From Actinoplanes oblitus (GTDB lineage: Bacteria; Actinomycetota; Actinomycetes; Mycobacteriales; Micromonosporaceae): a stretch of 64,000 nt of DNA. Each line of letters starts with the position of its first letter. The stretch's first letter is position 1. The translations under genes were made by a program, and so were the position numbers. Positions 24,870 through 32,648 of this stretch are shown piece by piece. The notes below the pieces were generated by a model. It did not search any database. It worked only from the letters and a program-made list of their open reading frames with translations, and was not told the DNA's origin. The DNA is taken from the NCBI RefSeq assembly GCF_030252345.1, contig NZ_CP126980.1:8255501-8319500 (forward strand), in the 5' to 3' direction.

Positions 24870-25580
24870 GTGGTACCGGAGAAGCGCAAGTTGATGGTCG
24901 CCGTTGCGGCGCTGGCTGCGATGGTCGCCCTGCCCGGCTGCGCTCCGGCCGGATACAACGCGGCCGACTACGGCAACGCGGCTGAGCCCGCCGCGGCCGA
25001 CGTGGCGGTCACCCCGGGCGCCGCGGCGACCGACGGGGCGGTCGACCCGAACGCCGCGGACCCCACGGCCGAGTCGACGGCACCCGCCGACCCGGGCGAC
25101 GGTGACGCCGCCGAGGTCGGCGACGACCGGCTGACCAAGTCGCTCACCGGCGCCTCGGTGGCCCGGATGGGCAAGGTCGTGGAGGACCAGAACGGCTTCG
25201 TGCTCTACCGGTTCGACAACGACGGTGACGACCCGGCCAAGTCGAACTGCAACGGCGACTGCGCCAAGGTCTGGCCGCCGGCCCTGACCAACGACGGCAA
25301 GCCGACGCTCAAGGGCGTGAACCAGAAGCTGGTCGGCACGGTGACCCGGGCGGACGGTACCAAGCAGCTCACCCTCAAGGGCTGGCCGCTCTACCGCTAC
25401 GTCGGTGACAAGAAGCCGGGCCAGTGGAAGGGCCAGAACGTCAACGGCAAGTGGTTCGTGATCACCCCGACCGGCACCAAGAACCTCACCTGCCTGCCCA
25501 AGGTCTCCAAGCCGGTCGCGCCGCCCGCTGACGACGCCGGCGGCGCCGCGGGTGACTCCGGTGACGACTACAGCTACTGA
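24870..25580 (+). CDS. Secreted lipoprotein with COG4315-type repeats
   Basis: 236 residues from a GTG at 24870 with GGAGG five bases upstream; the frame opens earlier at 24795 but without support. A short basic head and hydrophobic segment end in the lipobox-like ALPGC. An Ala/Asp/Pro-rich spacer follows, then two copies of the secreted-repeat motif: GFVLYRFDNDGDDPAKSNCN with CAKVWPPAL, and LTLKGWPLYRYVGDKKPGQW. Proteins of this group sit outside the membrane in actinobacteria and have no assigned activity. First gene of an envelope cluster with the DUF4142 gene 11 bp downstream. Confidence 0.85.
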   Translation: MVPEKRKLMVAVAALAAMVALPGCAPAGYNAADYGNAAEPAAADVAVTPGAAATDGAVDPNAADPTAESTAPADPGDGDAAEVGDDRLTKSLTGASVARMGKVVEDQNGFVLYRFDNDGDDPAKSNCNGDCAKVWPPALTNDGKPTLKGVNQKLVGTVTRADGTKQLTLKGWPLYRYVGDKKPGQWKGQNVNGKWFVITPTGTKNLTCLPKVSKPVAPPADDAGGAAGDSGDDYSY

Positions 25581-25591
25581 GGAAACGGCAC

Positions 25592-26356
25592 ATGACGAAG
25601 ATGAAGTCCTGGCTGATGGGCGCCGCGGCCGTCACGTTGGCCTTCATGCTGACGCCGGCCGGCGCCGCACGGGCCGACGACGCGGTACCGGTGCCCCCGA
25701 ACACCGGGCTCACCGACACGGCGCGGGGCACCGTCAGCGCCGCTGACGCCGACTTCGTGATCAAGGTGCGGCTGGCCGGCCTCTGGGAGATCCCGGCCGG
25801 CAACATGGCCCAGGAGAAGTCGGACGACCCGAACATCGTCAAGATCGGAAAGTCGATCGCGGCGCAGCACGTGTCGCTCGACAGCCTGGACCGGCAGGCC
25901 GCCAAGAAGCTCGGTATCGACCTGCCCAACAAGCCCAACGGCGACCAGCTGGGCTGGCTGAACGAGATGAAGAACGCCGAGGGGAAGCAGTTCGACCAGA
26001 TCTTCGTCGACCGGCTGCGGGCCGCGCACGGCAAGATCTTCCCGGCCATCGGCACCATCCGGGCGACCACCCGCAACGACACCGTCCGGAAGCTCGCCCA
26101 GCAGGCCAACCAGTTCGTCATGACGCACATGACCCTGCTGGAGAGCAGCGGCATCGTCGATTACGCGGCACTGCCCACCGCCGCGGCGCCGGCCACCGGC
26201 CAGAAGGGCCCGGTGCCGATCGACAACCAGATGATCGCCGCCGCCAGCAACGGCGGCGGAGTGCCGGGTCTCAGCAACACAGTAATTCTGCTCGTCCTTG
26301 CCGCCGCGCTGGTGATCGGCGTGATCACCACCATGCGGATCTTCCGCGCGCGGTAG
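25592..26356 (+). CDS. DUF4142 exported protein with C-terminal membrane anchor
   Basis: 254 residues. An N-terminal signal (KMKSWLMGAAAVTLAFML...AARA) precedes a helical DUF4142 domain (about 45-185) with AADADFVIKVRLAGLWEIPAG, FVDRLRAAHGKIFPAIG and a closing QFVMTHMTLLE. A second hydrophobic helix near residues 229-249 plus basic residues anchors the C terminus. The function is unknown; the fold is ferritin-like in predictions for the family. It is spaced 11 bp from the lipoprotein gene, so the two are likely one transcript. Confidence 0.85.
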   Translation: MTKMKSWLMGAAAVTLAFMLTPAGAARADDAVPVPPNTGLTDTARGTVSAADADFVIKVRLAGLWEIPAGNMAQEKSDDPNIVKIGKSIAAQHVSLDSLDRQAAKKLGIDLPNKPNGDQLGWLNEMKNAEGKQFDQIFVDRLRAAHGKIFPAIGTIRATTRNDTVRKLAQQANQFVMTHMTLLESSGIVDYAALPTAAAPATGQKGPVPIDNQMIAAASNGGGVPGLSNTVILLVLAAALVIGVITTMRIFRAR

Positions 26357-26402
26357 CCCCGAGAGACATCGCCCCGAACGGCGACGAAGAAAGGTGTCAC
26401 CC

Positions 26403-27599
26403 ATGCGAAGGTCCAAGTACCGGCGCGCCAGTAACCCCACGTGGTTCAGCGGGCGTCGCCGGATCATCGCCGTGGCGGCCACGCTCGCGGCGTTCGGCGG
26501 CATCGTGACGGTCACCCAGATTTCCAGCGCCAGCACCAACAACAACACCGGCGACAACACCAAGGCGGCGCTGGCGGCCTGCGACAACCTGCGGGCCGGC
26601 GGTCAGACCAGGCTGTCCACGAACACCCGGCGCGGCACGTACACCACCAACAACGGCACCGTCACCCAGCACCCGGACGACGGGGCCGGGGACGTGGCGA
26701 CCACCGAGCAGGTGCGCGCCCGCTGCCGGGACTGGGTGATGAACAACGTCGCCAACACGCAGAACCAGACCACCCGGCGCCGCGACCGGGGCAGCGGCTG
26801 GAACAACAACACCGGCGGTGGCGGCAACAACACCGGCGGGAACAACAACAACGGCGGTGGCGCGAGCAACGCCCCCGCCACCGGCGACGCTTCCCAGGGT
26901 GCCTCCGCTCCCGCTTCCACCGAGCCGACTCAGGGCCAGAACAACGGTGGGAACAACGGCGGCAACAACGGCGGCAACAACGGCGGGAACAACAACGGCG
27001 GAAACAACAACGGCGGTGGCGCGAACACCCCGCCCAGCACCGCCCCGCCCGGCGCCGGCCTCGGCATCCTGACCAACAGCTGCGCCACCAGCAACCTGCC
27101 GGCGCACGACGGTTTCCAGAAGGGCGACCGGTGCGTCTCCACCGAGTTCGGTGAGGTCGGCTCGGCGGCGAACAACCCGTCGCTGCTGATCACCGGCGCG
27201 CCCCGCCAGGTCAACCGGAACCAGGCCTTCACCCTGCAGGTCAGCACCCGCAACCTGATCCGCGACCGGTTCCTCGCGGCCGGCCAGGGCGGTTACTACG
27301 TGGAGTCCAGCGTCCTGCAGAACGGCCTGGTCCGCGGCCACTTCCACACCGCGTGCCGGATGCTGGCCAACACCAACGAGGCGCCGACCCCGGAAGGCGT
27401 CCCGGCGTTCTTCGTGGCCACCGAGGACAGCAAGGGCGGCCGCACCCCGGACACGGTGACCATCCAGGTCCCGGGACTGCCGCAGTCCGGGCTCGCGCAG
27501 TGCGCGTCGTGGGCCGGTGACGGCTCACACCGCATCCCGATGATGGAGCGCGCCAACCAGACCCCGGCCTTCGACGTGGTCCGGATCCGGGTGCGCTGA
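26403..27599 (+). CDS. Exported Asn/Gly-rich surface protein
   Basis: 398 residues. A basic N terminus and one hydrophobic segment (about 21-40, RRIIAVAATLAAFGGIVTVT) act as signal or anchor. The first exported region is polar, the centre (about 130-215) is low-complexity with NNGG repeats, and the C-terminal ~180 residues form a globular domain with four Cys residues. That domain also contains GHFHTACRML, and has no match that I recognise; similar proteins in Actinoplanes carry uninformative names. The ATG at 26403 has GAAAGG eight bases upstream; a GTG at 26394 would overlap that site. Last gene of the envelope cluster. Confidence 0.8.
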   Translation: MRRSKYRRASNPTWFSGRRRIIAVAATLAAFGGIVTVTQISSASTNNNTGDNTKAALAACDNLRAGGQTRLSTNTRRGTYTTNNGTVTQHPDDGAGDVATTEQVRARCRDWVMNNVANTQNQTTRRRDRGSGWNNNTGGGGNNTGGNNNNGGGASNAPATGDASQGASAPASTEPTQGQNNGGNNGGNNGGNNGGNNNGGNNNGGGANTPPSTAPPGAGLGILTNSCATSNLPAHDGFQKGDRCVSTEFGEVGSAANNPSLLITGAPRQVNRNQAFTLQVSTRNLIRDRFLAAGQGGYYVESSVLQNGLVRGHFHTACRMLANTNEAPTPEGVPAFFVATEDSKGGRTPDTVTIQVPGLPQSGLAQCASWAGDGSHRIPMMERANQTPAFDVVRIRVR

Positions 27600-27632
27600 C
27601 CCTGTAGAACCACGCTCGCGGAGCACAGTCGC

Positions 27633-27701
27633 CCGGCGGACCCGAACCGGAGAGGCACATTCCCACGGTGCCTTTCCGGGACCCCCCTTCGGGTCCGCCG
27701 G
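27633..27701 (+). terminator. Large nested hairpin after the surface-protein gene
   Basis: An outer perfect 14-bp stem (CCGGCGGACCCGAA at 27633-27646 with its complement at 27688-27701) encloses an inner 12-bp stem (27647-27658 with about 27668-27679, one G-T type mismatch). It begins 34 bp after the stop and is followed by a pyrimidine-rich tail. It is probably the terminator of the envelope cluster, but it is unusually large for one. Confidence 0.75.
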
Positions 27702-27793
27702 CTCGTCCTTTCCCCTGCCGGACGAGAACAGCGACTGCCCGGCCTCCACCCGGGGCGCCGCTCCGCAACCGGGTGATCGATCCGATCACCGTC

Positions 27794-27831
27794 CGATGGC
27801 CCTGACCCCCGCACCGGGGACAGGGCCATCG
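27794..27831 (+). terminator. Second hairpin before the glycosylase gene
   Basis: CGATGGCCCTG (27794-27804) pairs perfectly with CAGGGCCATCG (27821-27831), and an inner CCCCG/CGGGG stem closes a three-base loop. There is no T-run. It could be a back-up terminator or part of the leader of the downstream gene. Confidence 0.6.
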
Positions 27832-27879
27832 GCTTGTCCGGGCTCGTCAAAGCCGCCGGGACATGGCACAGTTTCTCCG

Positions 27880-28788
27880 GTGACCGCCGAGGTGAGCCGC
27901 CGTCTGACACCGCCGGAGCGGTATCAGTTCGCCGCCTCGGTGCGGTCGCTGCTGGTGCCGAAACACGACCCGTGCGGCCTGCTGCGCGACGGCGAGCTGT
28001 GGCTCGCGGTCCGTTCCCCCGCCGGCCCGGCGACCCTGCACCTGGCCCGGGTGGCCGGCGAGCTGGTCGCCACCGGGCACGGCGCCGGCGCGGACTGGGT
28101 GGTCGAGCGGGCCGACGCGATCGCCGGACTGCGCGACGACCTGCGGGGTTTCACCGAGCTGGCCCGGCGCCATCCGCTGGTCGCCCGGCTGGCCACGACC
28201 TTCTCCGGGGTACGCATGCCGGCCACCGGCCAGGTGTTCCACCGGCTGCTGCGGGCGATCCTGGAGCAGAAGGTGACGGGTACCGAGGCGCACCGGTCGT
28301 ACCGGAAGATCTGCCGTCACCTCGGCGAACCCGCACCCGGGCCGGTCGCCCTGGTCCTGCCGCCCGATCCGGCCGCCGTGGCGGCCCGGCCCTACTGGGA
28401 GTTCCATCCGCTCGGCGTCGAGCAGCGGCGCACCCAGGCGTTGCTGCGTGCCGCGCAGGCCGCCGCGCGGCTCGCCGAGTGCGCCGACTCGGCCGAGGCC
28501 ACCCGGCGGATGACGGCGCTGCCCGGGATCGGGCCGTGGGCCGCGGCCGAGGTGGTGCGGACCGCTTTCGGCGACCCGGACGCGGTGAGCGTCGGCGACT
28601 TCCACATTCCCAACACCGTCGCGTACGCCCTGGCCGGCGAGCCCCGTGGCACCGACGACCGGATGCTGGAGCTGCTCGAACCGTTCCGTGGCCACCGCGG
28701 CCGGGTCTGCGACCTGCTCGCCATGGGCGGGGTGACGGCCCCGCGGTACGGGCCGCGGATGCCGGTGCGCTCCTTCGCCCGGTTCTGA
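27880..28788 (+). CDS. alkA: AlkA-type 3-methyladenine DNA glycosylase II
   Basis: 302 residues from a GTG. The C-terminal half holds the helix-hairpin-helix LPGIGPWAAAEVVRTA and the GPD region DPDAVSVGDFHIPN, whose Asp is the expected catalytic residue. RLLRAILEQKVTGTEAHRSY fits the family core. The N-terminal ~110 residues form a variable domain. The enzyme would excise alkylated purines during base excision repair. The frame is open 28 codons further upstream into a hairpin; the GTG at 27880 begins where protein-like sequence begins. Confidence 0.88.
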   Translation: MTAEVSRRLTPPERYQFAASVRSLLVPKHDPCGLLRDGELWLAVRSPAGPATLHLARVAGELVATGHGAGADWVVERADAIAGLRDDLRGFTELARRHPLVARLATTFSGVRMPATGQVFHRLLRAILEQKVTGTEAHRSYRKICRHLGEPAPGPVALVLPPDPAAVAARPYWEFHPLGVEQRRTQALLRAAQAAARLAECADSAEATRRMTALPGIGPWAAAEVVRTAFGDPDAVSVGDFHIPNTVAYALAGEPRGTDDRMLELLEPFRGHRGRVCDLLAMGGVTAPRYGPRMPVRSFARF

Positions 28789-28866
28789 CGTTAGTCGATC
28801 TTCATAATCGGGCATCAGCCGGTCACCGGTGGTTGGAAGAGCTCCGGTTCGGGTAACGGCGGCGAC

Positions 28867-29766
28867 ATGCGAACCCCCCGCAAAATCGCCGTCGTTGCCC
28901 ACCAGAAGAAGACTCTCGGTGGCGGGCTGGACGAGCTGCGCCGCCGCCTCACCGACCACGACATCAAGGACCTTTTCTGGTACGAGGTACCGAAGAGCCG
29001 CAAAGCGCCCGGCAAGGTCCGGCAGGCGCTCGCCGAGAAGCCGGACCTGCTCGTGGTCTGGGGCGGTGACGGGATGGTCCAGCGCACCCTGGACGTGGTC
29101 GCCGGAAAACCCGTCCCGGTCGCGATCATGCCGGCCGGCACCGGCAACCTGCTCGCCGGCAACCTCGGCATCCCGACCGACCTGGAGCAGGCCGTCGAGA
29201 TCGCCTTCACCGGCGCCCGGCGGCGGCTCGACCTGGGCAAACTGGGCGGCGAGCACTTCGCTGTGATGGCCGGCGTCGGCTTCGACGGCGCGATGATCAA
29301 GGATGCCGACGGTGCGCTGAAGGATCGGCTGGGCAAGCTCGCCTACGTCTGGACCGGCATCCGGCACGTCGACGGCGAGGCCCCGCGTACGAAGATCAAG
29401 GTGGACGGCGTCCCCTGGTTCGACGACGAGGCCAGCTGCGTGCTGATCGGCAACGTCGGGACGATCACCGGCGGCGTCCGGGCCTTCGACGACGCGGCGC
29501 CCGACGACGGCTGGCTGGACGTCGGGGTGGCGACCGCCCAGGGCGCGCTGCAGTGGGCCCGGGCGCTGGGCACGATGGCCGTGAAGCGGTCGGACAGCTC
29601 CCCGTTCGTCCGGACCACCCGGGCCCGGAAGGTCTCGGTCAAGCTGGAGTCGAAGCTGGAGTACGAGCTCGACGGCGGGGCCCGGACCCGGACCAAGAGC
29701 TTCCAGGCGTCGGTCGTGCCCGGCGCGGTGGAGGTCTGCGTTCCGCGATCCGACGGCGCGGCCTGA
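28867..29766 (+). CDS. Diacylglycerol kinase / NAD-kinase-fold lipid kinase
   Basis: 299 residues. The nucleotide motif VVWGGDGMVQRTLD (about 63-76) and the PAGTGNLLAGNLGIP segment are signatures of the DAGK catalytic family. GVGFDGAMI and a C-terminal beta-rich half with SFQASVVPGAVEV complete the fold. It probably phosphorylates diacylglycerol or a related lipid alcohol with ATP at the inner membrane face. Monocistronic by spacing; 78 bp separate it from the glycosylase gene. Confidence 0.9.
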   Translation: MRTPRKIAVVAHQKKTLGGGLDELRRRLTDHDIKDLFWYEVPKSRKAPGKVRQALAEKPDLLVVWGGDGMVQRTLDVVAGKPVPVAIMPAGTGNLLAGNLGIPTDLEQAVEIAFTGARRRLDLGKLGGEHFAVMAGVGFDGAMIKDADGALKDRLGKLAYVWTGIRHVDGEAPRTKIKVDGVPWFDDEASCVLIGNVGTITGGVRAFDDAAPDDGWLDVGVATAQGALQWARALGTMAVKRSDSSPFVRTTRARKVSVKLESKLEYELDGGARTRTKSFQASVVPGAVEVCVPRSDGAA

Positions 29767-29944
29767 GGGGCCGCACCGGGCCCATCGGTCCGACGCTTCG
29801 AGTGACCGATAGGCGACAGGAGACTTCGTCGCCATCCGTCCCGCACCGCGCGGTTATTGCCCGGATAGGCCCCGGAATCCTCTGGATTGACCATGGTTGC
29901 GGCACCCAGACTGGCGGTTCACCCATCGACACGGGAGGTCCGCC

Positions 29945-30166
29945 ATGTCCCCACAGCTCATCGGTGCCGCGCTGGCCGTCGCCGCGGTCCCGGCCATCGC
30001 CTACCGCCTCGGCCGCACTCACGCGGCCTGGCAGGACGTCCGCTCCTCGAGGCGCTCGTTCCGCCGCGACCGCCGCACGGCCTGGTCGCACACCGCCCGA
30101 TTAGCCGTCGGCGCCGTCCTGGTCCTGCTGAGCCTTACTGTCGCCGCTTTCGATCTGGCCCGCTGA
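29945..30166 (+). CDS. Small membrane protein, 73 residues
   Basis: The ATG at 29945 is preceded by GGAGG at a six-base distance. Two hydrophobic helices (about 4-20 and 52-70) flank a strongly basic loop (RSSRRSFRRDRRTAW) that should lie in the cytoplasm. No family recognised. Upstream in-frame starts lack a ribosome binding site. Confidence 0.6.
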   Translation: MSPQLIGAALAVAAVPAIAYRLGRTHAAWQDVRSSRRSFRRDRRTAWSHTARLAVGAVLVLLSLTVAAFDLAR

Positions 30167-30218
30167 GCCGTTTGGGGATCCCGGTATGCCGGCACCCGGC
30201 CGGGGTTACCGCATCCGG

Positions 30219-30326
30219 CCGGGTTGCCGCACCCGATCGGGTTGGTGCACCCGGCCGGGTTGCCGCACCCGGCCGGGTTGCCGCACCCGATCGGGTTGGT
30301 GCGCCGGGCCCGGGGTTGATGCGCCC
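30219..30326. repeat. 18-bp tandem repeat, about six copies
   Basis: Units alternate between CCGGGTTGCCGCACCCGG-type and TCGGGTTGGTGCACCCGG-type versions at 18-bp spacing from 30219. Each unit contains CGGGT...ACCCG, a short inverted repeat, so single units can form small hairpins. No gene is recognised. Confidence 0.8.
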
Positions 30327-30864
30327 GGCTTGGGTTGGTGCGCCGCGGCCGGCTGTCCGCGATCAATGTTGCCTGAACTCGCTGTGCCGCGCTCACAGCC
30401 CGCGCTCACAGCCCGCGCTCACAGCCCGCCCTCCCAGGGGGATCCCCCTTGAGCAGTGTGGCGGATCTGGGGAGTCGCGGCGGGGCGGGCTGTGGACAAC
30501 GCGGTGCTGTGGACGATGCAGCGGTCTGGACGACGCGGCTCCAGCGACAACGCGACGTCGTGGGCAACGCAATGCCGTCGACCACGGCTCCGTGGACAAC
30601 GCGGCACCCTCAACAACACGAAACCGTCAACAACACCGGCACCGTCAACAACACGAGACCGTCAACAACACGACGCCGCCCACAACACAACGCCGCCGAC
30701 AACACTCTTCCAGTGACCCCCCACGGACCGTGCGGGCAGCGGCGATCGCTGTGGACACGCAGCGGCCAGATCGCCGCTCCCGGCCCGGGACCATGCGATC
30801 CGCACCCCGGCGGACGCACGTGAATGCGGATCGTGACCTTGACCGCTCGACGGCACGGAGATCC
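30327..30864. repeat. Low-complexity gene-free stretch with 14-bp and CAACAAC repeats
   Basis: Three exact copies of GCGCTCACAGCCCG start at 30389. From about 30590 to 30715 the plus strand is a run of imperfect CGTCAACAACACG-type words. TGTGGACAA, the actinobacterial DnaA box, is at 30491-30499, with near matches at 30592 and 30749. I see no convincing gene. Confidence 0.65.
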
Positions 30865-31971
30865 TCAGGCGATCTGCTGCCACCAGCCGTCCACCGGGGG
30901 CGGGTTGTCGACGTCGACGCGTTCGCCGGGGCGCGGGATGGCCAGGCGGACGCCGCGGGCCTTGGCTTCGCGCCAGGTGCGGTCGGCCGGCTCGGACCAG
31001 TCGTGCAGGGCCAGGTTGAAGGTGGCCCAGTGGACCGGGATCATGAGGCCGCCGCGGACGTCGGCGTGGACCGCCACGCCGTCCTCCGGGAACATGTGGA
31101 TGTCGGGCCAGGCGTCGCCGTAGGCGCCGACCTGGACCAGTGTGACGTCGAACGGGCCGTGTTCCGCGCCGATCTCGGCGAAGCCGGGGAAGTAACCGGT
31201 GTCGCCGGAGTAGAACGCCTTCCGGGTCGACCCCTTGATCACCCAGCTGGCCCAGAGGGTCTCGTCGCGGTTGAGGCCGCGGCCGGAGAAGTGCCGGGCC
31301 GGGGTGGCGATCAGCTCCAGGCCGCCGATCTTGTGGGACTCGTGCCAGTCCAGCTCGACGATGCGGGACTCGGGGACGCCCCAGCGCTCCAGGTGCGCGC
31401 CCACGCCGAGCGGCACCAGGAACGGGGCGGCCTGCAGGTCGACGAGGTTCTGGATGCTGACCATGTCGAGGTGGTCGTAGTGGTCGTGGGAGATCACGAT
31501 GGCGTCCAGCGGGGGCAGCTCGCGCAGCGGGACCGGGGGCTCGTGCAGGCGGCGCGGGCCGGTGAGCCGGGACGGGGAGCAGCGGTCGCTCCAGACCGGG
31601 TCGAGCAGGACGCGGCGGCCCTCGATCTCCACCAGCGCGGACGAGTGGCCGTACCACGTCACGTGCAGGCCGTCGGTGGTGGCGGCGGCCGGGGCCGGGG
31701 TGACGACCGGGACCGGCAGGTGCGGGCGGCGCGCGTCGCGGTCGGTCATCGCGGCGACGAACAGCCGGGGCATGGACGCCGCGGCGACCTCGGTGGCCGG
31801 CACGGTGTTGCGGAACTTGCCGCCGGAGAACTGTGGGGAGGCCTCCATCCGGGCCCGGCGCGCACCGCGCGCCTTCGCGCCGATCTGCGCGGGGAGGTCG
31901 CGAGCGGCCCAGACCGCCGCCGCGCCGAGTGCCAGAGCCACTGCCGTACGGGTAGGAAGACGCTTCGCCAT
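30865..31971 (-). CDS. Metallo-beta-lactamase-fold hydrolase (UlaG/NAPE-PLD-like)
   Basis: 368 residues. An N-terminal hydrophobic segment (AVALALGAAAVWAA) suggests membrane attachment or a signal. The metal motif HDHYDHLD (HxHxDH) is preceded by WYGHSSALVEIEG and LLDPVWSDRCSPS. Further ligands are supplied by TPARHFSGR, YSGDTGYFPGF and PVHWATFNLALHDW. The family contains lactonases and phospholipase-D-like enzymes acting on N-acylethanolamine phospholipids; the substrate here is unknown. The ATG at 31971 is chosen because the upstream frame is not protein-like. It diverges from the LURP-one-like gene, 88 bp between starts. Confidence 0.87.
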   Translation of the reverse strand: MAKRLPTRTAVALALGAAAVWAARDLPAQIGAKARGARRARMEASPQFSGGKFRNTVPATEVAAASMPRLFVAAMTDRDARRPHLPVPVVTPAPAAATTDGLHVTWYGHSSALVEIEGRRVLLDPVWSDRCSPSRLTGPRRLHEPPVPLRELPPLDAIVISHDHYDHLDMVSIQNLVDLQAAPFLVPLGVGAHLERWGVPESRIVELDWHESHKIGGLELIATPARHFSGRGLNRDETLWASWVIKGSTRKAFYSGDTGYFPGFAEIGAEHGPFDVTLVQVGAYGDAWPDIHMFPEDGVAVHADVRGGLMIPVHWATFNLALHDWSEPADRTWREAKARGVRLAIPRPGERVDVDNPPPVDGWWQQIA

Positions 31972-32059
31972 GCGCCCAGTCTGACCTGATCGGGCCGTCC
32001 GCGCCCACCGCCTCCCTGAGCCGGTGCTCAGCAAGTGAGCGATATGACACACTGCCGCG

Positions 32060-32638
32060 GTGACGATCGAGATTCTTCAGGCTCAGCAACAGCTCATCGT
32101 GCGTCAGCGCGTGCGTTTGATGGTCAATCAGTACGAGGTCCACGCCGCCACGCCGGACGGCCAGGAGGCCGGCCTGCTCGCCTTCGCCCAGCAGAAGCGG
32201 CTGGCGTTCAAGGAGCAGGTGACCCTCTACACCGACGACACCAAGCAGGTACCGGTGCTGGGCTTCAAGGCCCGTCAGGTGATCGACCTGGGTGCCACCT
32301 ACGACGTGACCGACGCGGTCGGCGCCCCGATCGGCCTGTTCCGCAAGAAGTTCGGCGCCTCGCTGCTGCGTTCCACCTGGGTGCTGGAGCAGCCGGGCTA
32401 CGCCGAGCTGGTCGGTCAGGAGCGGAACCTGTTCGTGGCGCTGTGCCGCCGGTTCGTGGACTACCTGTCCTGGCTGCCGTACCACTTCGACTTCGAGATC
32501 AACGGACACGTCGGGTTCTCGGTGGAGCGCAAGTGGGGCTTCCGGGACACCTACCGGGTCACCATCCACGACCCCAACCTGGACCGCCGCCTGGTGATCG
32601 CGATGGCGGTGGCGCTGGACGCGCTGCAGGCCCGGTAA
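32060..32638 (+). CDS. LURP-one / scramblase-like beta-barrel protein
   Basis: 192 residues from a GTG. The pattern of repeated strands (VRQRVRLMVNQYEV, LAFAQQKRLAFKEQVTLYTD, VLGFKARQVIDLGATYDV, IGLFRKKFGASLLRSTW, DTYRVTIHD) resembles the LURP-one and phospholipid-scramblase fold, a 12-stranded barrel around a central helix. No catalytic motif is visible; roles in membranes or lipid binding are only inferred for the family. The next gene begins 10 bp downstream. Confidence 0.7.
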   Translation: MTIEILQAQQQLIVRQRVRLMVNQYEVHAATPDGQEAGLLAFAQQKRLAFKEQVTLYTDDTKQVPVLGFKARQVIDLGATYDVTDAVGAPIGLFRKKFGASLLRSTWVLEQPGYAELVGQERNLFVALCRRFVDYLSWLPYHFDFEINGHVGFSVERKWGFRDTYRVTIHDPNLDRRLVIAMAVALDALQAR

Positions 32639-32648
32639 TTTGCTCCAC

